Positions 8,193-16,475 of a stretch of DNA of 64,000 nucleotides are shown piece after piece. Below the pieces are notes generated by a model. That model did not search any database. It had not been told where the DNA came from and was given only the letters and a program-made list of their open reading frames with translations. The stretch lies in IMG/VR virus record IMGVR_UViG_3300017598_000768, positions 1 to 64,000 of that record. One strand, written 5' to 3'. Made by a program: the position numbers and the translations under genes. Each line of letters begins with the position of its first letter. Within the stretch, counting starts at the first letter, position 1. The stretch is from a virus.

Positions 8193-8267
8193 TGGAGCGG
8201 ACAGGAGGATTCGAACCTCCGACCTCCAAGCGGGGAGCCTGGCACTCTACCACTGAGTTATGCCCGC
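8193..8267 (-). tRNA. tRNA-Gly (anticodon CCC)
   Basis: A 75-nt cloverleaf can be folded by eye. Acceptor is GCGGGCA with TGTCCGC (one G-U), D stem ACTC/GAGT, anticodon stem CCAGG/CTTGG, T stem GGAGG/CCTCC with loop TTCGAAT, and an encoded CCA end. The anticodon loop is CTCCCCG, so the anticodon is CCC, decoding GGG. Position 37 is C, unusual because this site is normally a purine. It lies between the flavin reductase and epimerase genes and is presumably processed from the leftward transcript. Confidence 0.9.
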
Positions 8268-8274
8268 TTTTGTT

Positions 8275-8793
8275 TTAGATACACGCTCTCACTTTTCCAT
8301 CAAAGACAAAGTCTGAGTTATGCTTCCCCCAGTAAAACAGACGGTCTTCTCTTTTCGATCCTTTCGGACCATAATCCGTGCGCCTGACTTCTCCTACAAA
8401 AATCGTGTGCGAGCCAACTGTCATTGACGATATCTTTCTACACACCATAACACACGGAGAACCTTTTAGCAATGGACATACTGACGTGTCCGACCATTCA
8501 ACTCCTTCCATTATTGTCAGCTTATTCCCGTCTACTCCAGAGCATGAGCCGTAAACCCGCGCCAGTTCTGCATCTGCTGATCTTAGAAAATTCACTCCAA
8601 ACCAGTCAGCTGCCATCAACAAGCCGTGCGAGAACCTCCTCTTGCTTATGGCAATCATGTATTGCTGCGGATTATACCCACAGCTCATGTGCCATTCTAC
8701 AGGGAGGCAGTTCGATGGGCCGTCTGGGACTTTCACACTGACCAGAACTATCTCCCTCGGGCCATGTTGAATCCTTTCATCATAACCAGCCAT
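8275..8793 (-). CDS. flavin reductase-like FMN-binding protein
   Basis: The split-barrel fold of the flavin reductase family is suggested by the order of motifs: MSCGYNPQQYMIAISKRRFS near residue 40, GLLMAADWFGVNFLRSAD, and PLLKGSPCVMVCRK followed by HTIFVGEV. Such proteins reduce FMN/FAD with NAD(P)H or bind FMN for another redox reaction. Length (172 aa) is typical. AGGAGGATGC precedes ATG at 8793. It sits in the sugar block between tRNA-Gly and an NDP-sugar SDR; its partner is unknown. It might serve sugar or nucleotide modification, but this is inference. Confidence 0.8.
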   Translation of the reverse strand: MAGYDERIQHGPREIVLVSVKVPDGPSNCLPVEWHMSCGYNPQQYMIAISKRRFSHGLLMAADWFGVNFLRSADAELARVYGSCSGVDGNKLTIMEGVEWSDTSVCPLLKGSPCVMVCRKISSMTVGSHTIFVGEVRRTDYGPKGSKREDRLFYWGKHNSDFVFDGKVRACI

Positions 8794-8802
8794 GCATCCT
8801 CC

Positions 8803-9771
8803 TTACAGCCAAGCAGGATTCTTGATATGCCATTCATACGCTACTCGCATTCCTTCTACGAACGGCGTCGTGGCCTTCCATTCCAGCAGTTCTTCCGTAT
8901 GCGTCGGATCGATATAACTGACCCTGATGTCAATCGCCCTCTTGTCTGTGTGGACAATACCAACATTCGGATTGATCTCCTGCATAGCCTGAGCCATCTG
9001 TAACACTGTCGTCTTCCATCGAGGAACCAGATATACAATCTGATTTCTGGCTTCCGGCCTTAGACACTTGACCTGCGCCTGTACTATGTCTTTCACATAC
9101 AGGCATTGCCTCCATTGGCTTCCGTCACCATGCACTGTGATCTGTTCATCCTCCAAGGCTCCCTTAATGAAATAATGCTCCACAACTCCAGGCATCATTC
9201 TTGGGCCAAAGGCAGTCCCAAAACGCATCTGGGTTACGCTCTGCCCAGTTAGCACATGGTAGTCCCAGAGCGCCATCTCCATCGCAATCTTATTCGATAC
9301 ATACGGGTGGTAGCTTCGCGCCGTGTTGACCCAAGCTTCATTCGATTCAACTTCAAGAGTCACCGGATCACATTTCAGTATCCCAGATATCAAGCTTGAG
9401 CTTGCAACCAGAATTCGTTCGAAATGCCAGTGCCTCTCTTCCGTAAACTCCCTGCACACGTCAAGCAAACAGACGAAACCATACACTCCAGCTTCATAAG
9501 CGGCCCGCGCTCCCATCGCCGACGACACCGTGTGGCTGATCCCGGCAAGGTTGTAGATCACACTGATCTCTTGGTCGTATATTATTTCACGCAGCAGTTC
9601 TTTGTTCGTAATCGAGCCAAGATGCATCTTATCCACGAAACCCTTCACCTGCCTGAACCCACCTAACGATACATCGAGCACAGTCACAACATGACCTTCC
9701 ATGGCAAGCTCTTCGCACAGGTGGCCTCCAATAAATCCATTGCCTCCTATTATCAAGCAATTCCTTTTCAC
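8803..9771 (-). CDS. NAD-dependent epimerase/dehydratase (extended SDR)
   Basis: An extended short-chain dehydrogenase acting on nucleotide sugars. The N-terminal Rossmann glycine motif is GGNGFIGGHL, with an acidic residue at the end of strand 2 (VLDVSLGG). The catalytic Tyr-x3-Lys is YVSNK after SYHP, with Ser residues upstream (VASSSLIS). Length (322 aa) is normal for UDP-glucose 4-epimerase or GDP/UDP-sugar dehydratase types; the substrate is not decidable. The GTG start overlaps the upstream aminotransferase stop by GTGA, so the two are translationally coupled and probably act in sequence. Confidence 0.88.
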   Translation of the reverse strand: MKRNCLIIGGNGFIGGHLCEELAMEGHVVTVLDVSLGGFRQVKGFVDKMHLGSITNKELLREIIYDQEISVIYNLAGISHTVSSAMGARAAYEAGVYGFVCLLDVCREFTEERHWHFERILVASSSLISGILKCDPVTLEVESNEAWVNTARSYHPYVSNKIAMEMALWDYHVLTGQSVTQMRFGTAFGPRMMPGVVEHYFIKGALEDEQITVHGDGSQWRQCLYVKDIVQAQVKCLRPEARNQIVYLVPRWKTTVLQMAQAMQEINPNVGIVHTDKRAIDIRVSYIDPTHTEELLEWKATTPFVEGMRVAYEWHIKNPAWL

Positions 9772-10940
9772 TTCAGCACCTCCTTCACTACTTCCTCCGT
9801 CACCTCGCAGGCCCTTGCAATCTCAGCATCCGTCATGAATTCATAGAACGGCATACAGATATGCCTTTGGGAAAAATCCCAAGCTACCGGAAAGTTCAAA
9901 TTTCCGTACCTGTTCAGATAAATCGGCTGCCTATTAATCGGTAGATCGTACACATCACCTGACAGATGAACTCCCTTTGCTCCAGTCCGCTGTTTTATCA
10001 GTATCTTCTTATCATGCGTACAGCCGGAAGGCAGCATCACCATATACTTGTAATAATTGGACTTGAGATTCGGCGTCTCCGGAACCTTCCGCAGAACATC
10101 GTCATACAACTTAATGCACGCGTCGTATCTTCCCGCGACACGCCTTCTTTCTTCTACAATCTCTTCAACTATTTTCGTCTGTTCCAGCCCAAGAGCTGCC
10201 GTGAACTCCGTCATGCGGAAATTGTTTGCATCGCGGATAATCACCGATATGCTGAAATTCCCGGATCTGCCATAGTTGCGGTACAGTTTGGCCTCTGCTT
10301 CCCATTCAGGATCGTCCATTAGCAGCATTCCGCCCTCCGCCGTATTCAGTACTTTCGTGGCATAGAACGAGAAGCATGCAATGTCACCAATGTCTCCTAC
10401 TTTCACTCCGTCTATCTCCGTACCATGACCATGAGCAGCATCTTCCAGTACCCAGATATCGTTTGCATCACAATACTTCGCAATCTCTAAGGCGTCACCA
10501 TTAACGTGACCTCCGCACGGCATCAAGCATACAGCCTTCAGCAAAAGTCCGAGCACACTCCTTGCCTCCATCACTTGCTGCAACGTGAAATTGATATTAT
10601 TATTCATATCAATATCAGCAAACCATGGCTTGCCTCCAGTTCTGTCGAGGGCAGTCACCACCGAGTAAAAACCATTCGCCGGTACCATCATATACCCTCC
10701 ATCGATATTCAATAGCTGCGGCTTCAACGCAATCTCCAGTGCAGCTGTATCATTCGATACCGCCACTCCATAGCTTCTTCCGCAGTAACCTGACCAGGCA
10801 CGTTCAAAACTTTTCGTTTCTTCTCCGAGGATCACCCAACCACTGTCAAGAATCTTATCCCATCTCTTCTTGACCGCAGCCATCATGTCTTCACGGTACA
10901 CAATCTTTGCCCCCGGAATCACCATTGCTTCGTTCTCCAT
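9768..10940 (-). CDS. DegT/DnrJ/EryC1/StrS-family sugar aminotransferase
   Basis: A PLP-dependent transaminase of the family that aminates keto-sugars. Visible motifs: VSNDTAALEIAL (cofactor-phosphate region), VLEDAAHGHG with the PLP-stacking Asp, and SFYATKVLNTAEGGML with the Schiff-base Lys in ATK. ATG at 10940 is preferred, five bases after GGAGG. Length (390 aa) is typical. It lies directly upstream of the SDR gene with a 4-bp overlap; together they could convert a nucleotide sugar to its amino-deoxy form. Confidence 0.9.
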   Translation of the reverse strand: MENEAMVIPGAKIVYREDMMAAVKKRWDKILDSGWVILGEETKSFERAWSGYCGRSYGVAVSNDTAALEIALKPQLLNIDGGYMMVPANGFYSVVTALDRTGGKPWFADIDMNNNINFTLQQVMEARSVLGLLLKAVCLMPCGGHVNGDALEIAKYCDANDIWVLEDAAHGHGTEIDGVKVGDIGDIACFSFYATKVLNTAEGGMLLMDDPEWEAEAKLYRNYGRSGNFSISVIIRDANNFRMTEFTAALGLEQTKIVEEIVEERRRVAGRYDACIKLYDDVLRKVPETPNLKSNYYKYMVMLPSGCTHDKKILIKQRTGAKGVHLSGDVYDLPINRQPIYLNRYGNLNFPVAWDFSQRHICMPFYEFMTDAEIARACEVTEEVVKEVLK

Positions 10941-10949
10941 GAACACCTC

Positions 10950-11645
10950 CTATTCTCCTGTTTCTGAGTTCCAGCCGCCTTTTCGCTCCCATTCCTTTCT
11001 GAAGGGCGACTTTTCTTTGAACAAACACACCATAAAATCATGCGGAGCATACGAATGATCTACCATAACACGTTCACTCATTCGTCTGGCCTGCTGAAAC
11101 ACCCATACAGGGTCAAAGGCCATTTCATTCTCGTCGCACTCCGTCATATACGTACTGTGAACCGTAATCGCACAACCACGGACACACGATCGATACATAA
11201 AATCCATTATATCGAGAAACATCTTGTTCGCATGGGACAGTCTGCAATCTCGTCTCGCAAATACTCCAAGGGCCACACACCATGCATGTGTATGGATCTG
11301 CCCCCAGTTAATGACATCATCGAGTACGTCTCTCGTAATAAATGAGGCTGCGTCGTCTTCCTTGTAACGGCGGGCCGCGAACTCTATGGCTGGCTCATAT
11401 ATATCAACCCCTAAGTAGTCTCCACCAATCCTCATCTCTCTAAGATACGAAAGAAAATCCGCTGTGCCACAACCGACATCAAGCCAGCTCTCTTCTGGCA
11501 GTGGCAAGAGATTTGCTAATACCCTATGAAACCTGAGCCTTTGCACCCATTTCGTCGGTGATATCCACTTCTCCAGTCCATGATTGTTCAGCCGCGAATC
11601 ATAGTACCTTGCGTTCAGCTCGGCCTGTTGGCTCACATCATTCAT
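10950..11645 (-). CDS. class I SAM-dependent methyltransferase
   Basis: The SAM-binding motif I is WLDVGCGTADFLSYL at about residues 54-68, with motif II acid in YLGVDIYEPAIEFA. Length (231 aa) is common for small-molecule methyltransferases. AAGGAG precedes ATG at 11645. Its stop is about 10 bp from the aminotransferase start. A sugar or glycan substrate is inferred from the neighbours only. Confidence 0.8.
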   Translation of the reverse strand: MNDVSQQAELNARYYDSRLNNHGLEKWISPTKWVQRLRFHRVLANLLPLPEESWLDVGCGTADFLSYLREMRIGGDYLGVDIYEPAIEFAARRYKEDDAASFITRDVLDDVINWGQIHTHAWCVALGVFARRDCRLSHANKMFLDIMDFMYRSCVRGCAITVHSTYMTECDENEMAFDPVWVFQQARRMSERVMVDHSYAPHDFMVCLFKEKSPFRKEWERKGGWNSETGE

Positions 11646-12219
11646 ACTTTCTCCTTTTCATCATTGCTAACAATATCCTTTCCGCCATCGTCTTGTATCC
11701 GAGATTATTCAGATGGACTCCATCGGCATAACAGTCTTCCGGAATCCTCGCCATGTCCACCAACTCAACAATCCGTCCCCAGTCACCTGAAATCTTCACA
11801 AGCTCTTCATTGTAATCATCAATCAGGTCCGGGCGCATGAAGTCCGGTGCCCCAAAACCTTTGAGCGCCGGTATCGTACACAGGTAACTGACTTTCTCCC
11901 AGCGCTTCGCACACCTAAGAATAGCATTCACCTGTTCTGCATATCGTTCTGGTGGCGTCTGCACCTGTATCTTCGCGTCATTCGTTCCGCACAGGAGAAC
12001 CATCTCCGTCGCCTCCGGATACGATCGAAGCACCTTGTATGCTCTCTTGTAGATATCAATAGACGTCTCTCCATTCACACCTTCATTTATGCAGTTCCAA
12101 TTCTGTTTGAACGTCTTCCACAAAAGCAGCTCAAGCTCGACAGGATAGCCTCGCCAAAAATCACAACGAGCGCCAGCTGTCAAGCTGTCACCAAGGCAAA
12201 TTATACTTCCGTATACCAT
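11638..12219 (-). CDS. SGNH/GDSL-family hydrolase
   Basis: Catalytic blocks are plain: CLGDSLTAG (block I Ser), EGVNGETS (block II Gly), CGTNDAK (block III Asn) and DGVHLNNLGY (block V Asp-x2-His). The family includes esterases and carbohydrate de-O-acetylases. In this context, with hexapeptide acyltransferases at 41-43 kb, trimming of acetyl groups from host or virion glycan is a plausible role. No signal peptide. Length (193 aa) is typical. AAGGAGGCG precedes ATG at 12219. Confidence 0.88.
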   Translation of the reverse strand: MVYGSIICLGDSLTAGARCDFWRGYPVELELLLWKTFKQNWNCINEGVNGETSIDIYKRAYKVLRSYPEATEMVLLCGTNDAKIQVQTPPERYAEQVNAILRCAKRWEKVSYLCTIPALKGFGAPDFMRPDLIDDYNEELVKISGDWGRIVELVDMARIPEDCYADGVHLNNLGYKTMAERILLAMMKRRKYE

Positions 12220-12252
12220 CGCCTCCTTCCTTTCCCCTCGTCACAATCCGCC

Positions 12253-12366
12253 TTACCCCTTCAGCTTTCGAACAACAATACTCATTACCCAACAAAACAC
12301 TACCAGCATCGTCACTCCAACCATGCAGTCAAACAACGTCTTTATGCAGTGCAGAAAGTAATCCAT
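12253..12366 (-). CDS. 37-residue membrane peptide
   Basis: ATG at 12366 shares its A with the TGA stop of the upstream small gene (TGATG), which implies translational coupling. The peptide has one hydrophobic helix (VGVTMLVVFCWVMSIVV) and a basic C-terminus (RKLKG), giving a predicted N-out, C-in orientation. Function unknown. Confidence 0.55.
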   Translation of the reverse strand: MDYFLHCIKTLFDCMVGVTMLVVFCWVMSIVVRKLKG

Positions 12367-12533
12367 CATTCAACGAACTCCTCTCCTGTCATTGTCTCAT
12401 ACCATTGCTTCAAAACCAGCCTAACTTGTGAAGACAGGCTCCGTTCCTCCTCTTTGCCCTTGCTCTCTAAGAACGCAACAAGCGCCTCCGGAGTTTCAAC
12501 AGTGAGTCTCCTATAGCCCTCTTTTACTGCCAT
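12366..12533 (-). CDS. small ribbon-helix-helix-like protein, 55 aa
   Basis: GGAGGTAAGA lies just before ATG at 12533, inside the end of the glycosyltransferase gene. The sequence begins YRRLTVETPEALVAFLE and continues SLSSQVRLVLKQWYETM; a short beta strand followed by two amphipathic helices is the layout of Arc/CopG/MetJ DNA-binding dimers. Call by pattern only. It could be a local repressor; no operator was identified. Confidence 0.6.
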   Translation of the reverse strand: MAVKEGYRRLTVETPEALVAFLESKGKEEERSLSSQVRLVLKQWYETMTGEEFVE

Positions 12534-13974
12534 TCTTCTTACCTCCTTTCACTTTTTCATAACGCGGTTGCCTTCCACCAACATCTTTTATCTTCGGGTG
12601 GAATGTCAAATAACTATACAGCTGCCATGCCGTGACTTTCCCACGCGCCCCAAGAAACCAAATATCCTCCCTGTACTGGTTGTCGTCTGACGTGGCAATC
12701 GAGTGCATGAGATCCGCAAGATGAAACATCTTAGGCATTCGGTCAATGTGCAAGTCTACCATCTGGGCATTTCCGCTCGGAACTTCTGGGTTCCCGAACT
12801 TCTTTGGAGGCCACATCTCCCTGCACTGTCTCTCCATGGCGTTAAAAATATCAATGGAGCATTTCTGTTCACTTGCATTCTTCTCCATCCATTGAGGCAC
12901 CCAGGACACCTTAGCTTTCGCTTCCTCATAATTCTCATAAATCCATTTCATCCATCCATACGCCTCCTGGAACGTGCCGTACTTGAACGGATAGTCTGAC
13001 CACTTCTCTTTCATCATGGCCTGTGCCCATGGAAACTTCGGCAAGATAGTCACTATCCCTGTTGCCATCTGCTCGTGCAGCCCAATGCTGAATCCTTCAA
13101 TACGAGATGAAGACAGCAGTACATGGCTCCTAACGCATTTCTCCAAAAACTGTTCTGTATTCAGCGTCGGATAGATTTCTATCTCCTTCGGCACCTCCAT
13201 CGGCAGGGTGGGTAATGGTGAAGTAATAATAATACGTATCTTACGGCCCGCTGCAAAGAACTTGTCATAGGTTTCAATTAGCTGTTTGGCTCTCTTCGCG
13301 GCGTTTAGCCTACCTCCAAAAAACACCGTGAACACCGCATGCTTCCTCTGCGTCTTCTTCTTCGCCCGGACCTTCTTCAGTATATCAAAAGGAAGACCAT
13401 GAGGGAACACCATCATATCGTTCTTGATGCGTTTGCAAGCGCTTGCATTTAAGTAACGCCTACACATCTTCATTGCCACTCGCTTCTCATGCTCTGTCTC
13501 TACAATCGTCTTACACGTACTGTACGCAAAAGCACGCGACTGCAAATCGATGTCTCCTATTCCTTTTACCATCGGCGTACTGTAATCTGCAACCATGGAC
13601 TCTTGAATCCATACTGGCAGATAGCTGCCTTTACCATCCCACAGCATTCTTTGCAGATATCCAGCCGCTCCTGTGCGAGTCGTGAGAACTGCATCCACAT
13701 ACAGTTTTGGCTTCCCTATATTCACCCAATCAAGCAAACCTGGCTGGATCTCTCCCATCGCAACATGGAACTTCTTCCATTTTCCTAACGGCAAATAGAA
13801 CAGTCCCGGCTCGGGCTTGACTTTTTTTATATCAGTCATATCGGCAGGGATCACCATGTAGCTTGTGACTCCAGCTGACTCATGAATCGAACGTGCAAAC
13901 CTCCGGAACTGGCTAATCTCCGACTCTGTTGCCCACGTTTTATGCGTCACGCATGGAGTTATCAGTATTCTCAC
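12511..13974 (-). CDS. glycosyltransferase, GT4-like (GT-B fold)
   Basis: The C-terminal Rossmann half shows VFFGGRLNAAKRAKQLIETY and SSSRIEGFSIGLHEQMATG, the latter with the E-x7-E pattern of retaining GT4 enzymes. GTG at 13974 is preferred as start: it gives MRILITPC, typical for GT-B enzymes, with GGAG six bases upstream and just after the preceding stop; an in-frame start at 14010 also exists. About 487 aa, longer than usual, with an extra C-terminal ~100 residues. Palindrome copy 3 lies inside the coding region. Confidence 0.82.
   Translation of the reverse strand: MRILITPCVTHKTWATESEISQFRRFARSIHESAGVTSYMVIPADMTDIKKVKPEPGLFYLPLGKWKKFHVAMGEIQPGLLDWVNIGKPKLYVDAVLTTRTGAAGYLQRMLWDGKGSYLPVWIQESMVADYSTPMVKGIGDIDLQSRAFAYSTCKTIVETEHEKRVAMKMCRRYLNASACKRIKNDMMVFPHGLPFDILKKVRAKKKTQRKHAVFTVFFGGRLNAAKRAKQLIETYDKFFAAGRKIRIIITSPLPTLPMEVPKEIEIYPTLNTEQFLEKCVRSHVLLSSSRIEGFSIGLHEQMATGIVTILPKFPWAQAMMKEKWSDYPFKYGTFQEAYGWMKWIYENYEEAKAKVSWVPQWMEKNASEQKCSIDIFNAMERQCREMWPPKKFGNPEVPSGNAQMVDLHIDRMPKMFHLADLMHSIATSDDNQYREDIWFLGARGKVTAWQLYSYLTFHPKIKDVGGRQPRYEKVKGGKKNGSKRGL
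13433..13448. repeat. dispersed palindrome copy 3
   Basis: TTGCAAGCGCTTGCAT, full core with one end mismatch. It lies within the glycosyltransferase coding sequence. Confidence 0.85.
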
Positions 13975-13975
13975 T

Positions 13976-14152
13976 TTATTCTCCGGAGCACACGAGCATG
14001 TCAATGTCATCCTTCGTGATTCTTATTCTCGTGTACTCTTCATCGCTTGTCCACTCTCCAATACGAACACCAGCACCATTGTCGTCTTCTATTTCCACGA
14101 AACCACACTGGTGCCCTTCAATACACAAGACTATATTAATCGCCTCCGCCAT
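13976..14152 (-). CDS. hypothetical acidic protein, 58 aa
   Basis: An intact frame from ATG at 14152 to TAA, below 60 residues. It starts MAEAINIVLCIEGHQCGFVE and contains GVRIGEWTSDEEYTRIRITKDDID; the alternation suggests a small beta protein. It overlaps the zinc-ribbon gene upstream by 17 bp and ends two bases before the GTG start of the glycosyltransferase. Function unknown. Confidence 0.65.
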   Translation of the reverse strand: MAEAINIVLCIEGHQCGFVEIEDDNGAGVRIGEWTSDEEYTRIRITKDDIDMLVCSGE

Positions 14153-14387
14153 CGCTATCCCCTTTCCTTAAAAGAATCACTTCCATCAGGCTGTATATCT
14201 CCGTCCATGATGCTCCACAATCAGGACATGACACATCCTGTATTGCGCCTCCACCTTCTATCTTGGGATTCGCGTAATCAAGACCCTTGCTCTGACAAAA
14301 AGGACATGCAAGCGGCGAATACTGAAGAGCCTTCTTCGCTCGCTTTAGTTCCTTCTCCTTCGCCGATAATTCTACTTTTTCAGCCAT
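14136..14387 (-). CDS. small zinc-ribbon protein, 83 aa
   Basis: A charged helix (ELSAKEKELKRAKKAL) is followed by CPFC and, 28 residues on, CPDC, forming a four-cysteine zinc ribbon like those of transcription-associated or nucleic-acid-binding proteins. The C-terminus is GDSDGGGD. It overlaps the upstream gene by 8 bp. Role unknown. Confidence 0.7.
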   Translation of the reverse strand: MAEKVELSAKEKELKRAKKALQYSPLACPFCQSKGLDYANPKIEGGGAIQDVSCPDCGASWTEIYSLMEVILLRKGDSDGGGD

Positions 14388-14784
14388 GCTGCACCTTTAC
14401 TGGATTCATAATCAATTCCATCTTTTCCATAAACATGCGCTCACACATCCTACCTATTGGATCGTGCGTGTACCACCGAATCTTCTTGCCGCATCGGACT
14501 GCATGGTTTACTTCTTTTGCCGTACTTAATCCCATGTAATCATAGCGGTTCAACACAAAAATCTCATGGGCTATCTCGATCTTTGCAAAATGCAGCTTAT
14601 CCATCTTTTCCGCGCATCCCTCGGCCTCAGCAAGATGCGAGTCAGGGGCGTCATACCACCAAGGCAATAAATGCAGACTCAGACAGATCACCCCTTCCTC
14701 GCGCTCCAGTAGCCAACCACATACAGCCATCTGCTGAACAAATCTTGACGAACCACAAATAGTAACTATCTTAGGCTCAAGCAT
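14380..14784 (-). CDS. nucleoside 2-deoxyribosyltransferase-like protein
   Basis: I chose ATG at 14784 (GGAG and AGG upstream) rather than the longer frame to 14826, because the core begins KIVTICGSSRF. That GSSRF loop, the central KMDKLHFAKIEIAHEIFVLN and the later MGLSTAKEVNHAVRCGKKI match the Rossmann-like deoxyribosyltransferase/DUF4406 group common in phages, which process nucleosides or nucleotides. About 134 aa, typical length. A role in nucleotide salvage is inferred from the family. Confidence 0.65.
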   Translation of the reverse strand: MLEPKIVTICGSSRFVQQMAVCGWLLEREEGVICLSLHLLPWWYDAPDSHLAEAEGCAEKMDKLHFAKIEIAHEIFVLNRYDYMGLSTAKEVNHAVRCGKKIRWYTHDPIGRMCERMFMEKMELIMNPVKVQHG

Positions 14785-14802
14785 AACCTGCTCCAAAATG
14801 GA

Positions 14803-14867
14803 GAAAATCCGGAAGCGCTGGGACACAGAGGCAACATGGGCGCGGCGATCTACACTCCCGGATTTTC
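14803..14867 (-). other. inverted repeat between genes
   Basis: GAAAATCCGG (14803-14812) and CCGGATTTTC (14858-14867) form a perfect 10-bp inverted repeat with a 45-nt loop in the 86-bp gap between the RarA-C-like gene and the deoxyribosyltransferase-like gene. As leftward RNA it would fold just upstream of the next ribosome site. It lacks a T-run, so it is more likely a processing, stability or regulatory element than a terminator. Confidence 0.5.
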
Positions 14868-14870
14868 ATA

Positions 14871-15875
14871 TCAGTTTTTCTTACTTCGCTTCTCAAGGCA
14901 CCAATTTACGATACTCTTCAGCTCTGGCCTCATTTTCGTTCTCCATAGCCTGACAACATCCAGTGCTGAATAATCTCCAAACGGCAAGTCCCTTTTGACT
15001 TGAACGCCCCACCACATATTTTCAATCGCCGTTGGCTGGGCCTTAAGGCTGAATTTTTTCACCTTCATCAACGACTTTGGAACCTTCGCCGACTCCAGAT
15101 CAAACCATATCCATTCGAACTTATCTTTCGTCAGTCCCGGAAAATCTTTCGCTTTGTGTTTCATAAACACCGACGACGCAAACTTTCCTGCCGCTGTATG
15201 CATATCAAAAACATACCATGGCAGTTCTTTCTTCTTCGGCTTTTTTCCTCCAGCGACTTTATATCGTTTCAGTCCGTCTGCAATATCCTGCTTGACTGTT
15301 TTCGGGTCAAATCCCGGCCTGTTGTTGACCAGTACCATCCCGGCAAGGCATGCCATCCGATCGTCATACATGCCTCCTTGAAACATTCTGGAGTGAAGCA
15401 TTCGTGCAGCTCTCATCCTGTATTCTTCCACCTTCTGTTCTTTCATACCATCAAGCAGGACTCCTGCTGCCTCTAACGGTTCTGTTGAAACCATGCCAAG
15501 CAGTTCTCTCATCTCAACAAGTTCCGCATGCTCATTCTTCTTTTTCTTCGTGTCCTTGGCTGTGTAATATAACGCCTCAGTATCTTTCGACTTCGAACAT
15601 AGCGCCAGCTCTATCAGCATTTTCAGCCAAGCCTTTCTATGCGCCTCCGGATCTTCCTTTACTTTTTTCACGCGACCATAAAAAAGAGACAATTCTCCGA
15701 GCATGTGCCAAACATCTTCTTCGCACAAGACCGTCGTTCTCCATTGCAACCAATTTCTCTGGGCTTTGACTTCCCACAGCGTATCAAACGCCGTCATCAC
15801 AAGATCCAAATCACCTCGCCGGATTCCTTTCTGAATCGCCGATCTGCAACCATACAAAAAATCGTCTGCTTTCAT
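14871..15875 (-). CDS. protein resembling the C-terminal domain of RarA/MgsA
   Basis: The N-terminal 120 residues resemble the C-terminal oligomerisation domain of the AAA+ protein RarA (MgsA/WRNIP1): SAIQKGIRRGDLDLVMTAFD, then LCEEDVWHML and LALCSKSKDTEALYY occur in the same order as the family's SAL-x-KS-x-RG, SEDIG and APKSN blocks. The AAA+ motor itself is absent, so this would be a stand-alone remnant or adaptor. The C-terminal part (PWYVFDMHTAAGKFASSVF) is unassigned. 334 aa. A strong promoter (15897-15925) lies directly upstream, making it the first gene of a leftward unit. Confidence 0.55.
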   Translation of the reverse strand: MKADDFLYGCRSAIQKGIRRGDLDLVMTAFDTLWEVKAQRNWLQWRTTVLCEEDVWHMLGELSLFYGRVKKVKEDPEAHRKAWLKMLIELALCSKSKDTEALYYTAKDTKKKKNEHAELVEMRELLGMVSTEPLEAAGVLLDGMKEQKVEEYRMRAARMLHSRMFQGGMYDDRMACLAGMVLVNNRPGFDPKTVKQDIADGLKRYKVAGGKKPKKKELPWYVFDMHTAAGKFASSVFMKHKAKDFPGLTKDKFEWIWFDLESAKVPKSLMKVKKFSLKAQPTAIENMWWGVQVKRDLPFGDYSALDVVRLWRTKMRPELKSIVNWCLEKRSKKN

Positions 15876-15896
15876 TCCGCCTGTCCTTTTATTTTA

Positions 15897-15925
15897 ATTA
15901 TAACACGTACGGCCTGATTTGTCAC
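15897..15925 (-). promoter_or_regulatory. sigma-70-type promoter, leftward
   Basis: On the minus strand GTGACA (15925-15920), a 17-bp spacer, then a perfect TATAAT (15902-15897). It lies just ahead of the gene at 14871-15875; its -35 overlaps the last codons of the previous gene. Confidence 0.7.
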
Positions 15926-16404
15926 TTGGTTTCCGCTATCTGCTGCTTCTCCAAATCCACTGCAATCTGTTTTCTGAACTGTCTTCCCAACTCCTCAACC
16001 TTCTTCGGAAGATCGTTGAATACATTCGTGATCGGCACCGAACAGCCAGCCAGTCTAATCTTCTTTATCGCAGCATCTTTCAGCTCCCTGATTTGCTGAC
16101 CGACTCCATTAGTGGCAGACCTCATTCTGTCCTCAACCATTTCGTCAATCATCGACTTGAACCCTAACGGCGAGTGCCTCTTAGTCTCAAAGTCTTTCAG
16201 CTGGCTATTAATTTCATCCAGCCTCTCCTTCAACTGAAGGCGTTCCGAATAGAGCTTGTAGACGCCAAGATCTATTCTTACATCTCTGGTGATCTGCTCT
16301 TTTTTTGTCGCCTCCGCCGCATCTATCATTCGGAGGATCGGACCAAACTCCTCTGCCACCATCTCCATGTACATCTCAAGCTCAAACTTAGTCAGTCTTG
16401 CCAT
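15922..16404 (-). CDS. hypothetical coiled-coil protein, 160 aa
   Basis: Mostly helical: YKLYSERLQLKERLDEINSQ is a strong coiled-coil candidate at about residues 49-68. GGGGTGAATA precedes ATG at 16404, and a TATAAT-like box lies at 16418-16423 without a good -35. No family recognised. It lies between the acidic-tailed protein at 16476 and the RarA-C-like gene. Confidence 0.65.
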   Translation of the reverse strand: MARLTKFELEMYMEMVAEEFGPILRMIDAAEATKKEQITRDVRIDLGVYKLYSERLQLKERLDEINSQLKDFETKRHSPLGFKSMIDEMVEDRMRSATNGVGQQIRELKDAAIKKIRLAGCSVPITNVFNDLPKKVEELGRQFRKQIAVDLEKQQIAETK

Positions 16405-16475
16405 TATTCACCCCGCTATTATATAAAAGGTAGGCGTGGTGGCATCACCTGTCAGACAACACCACCACAACCGGA

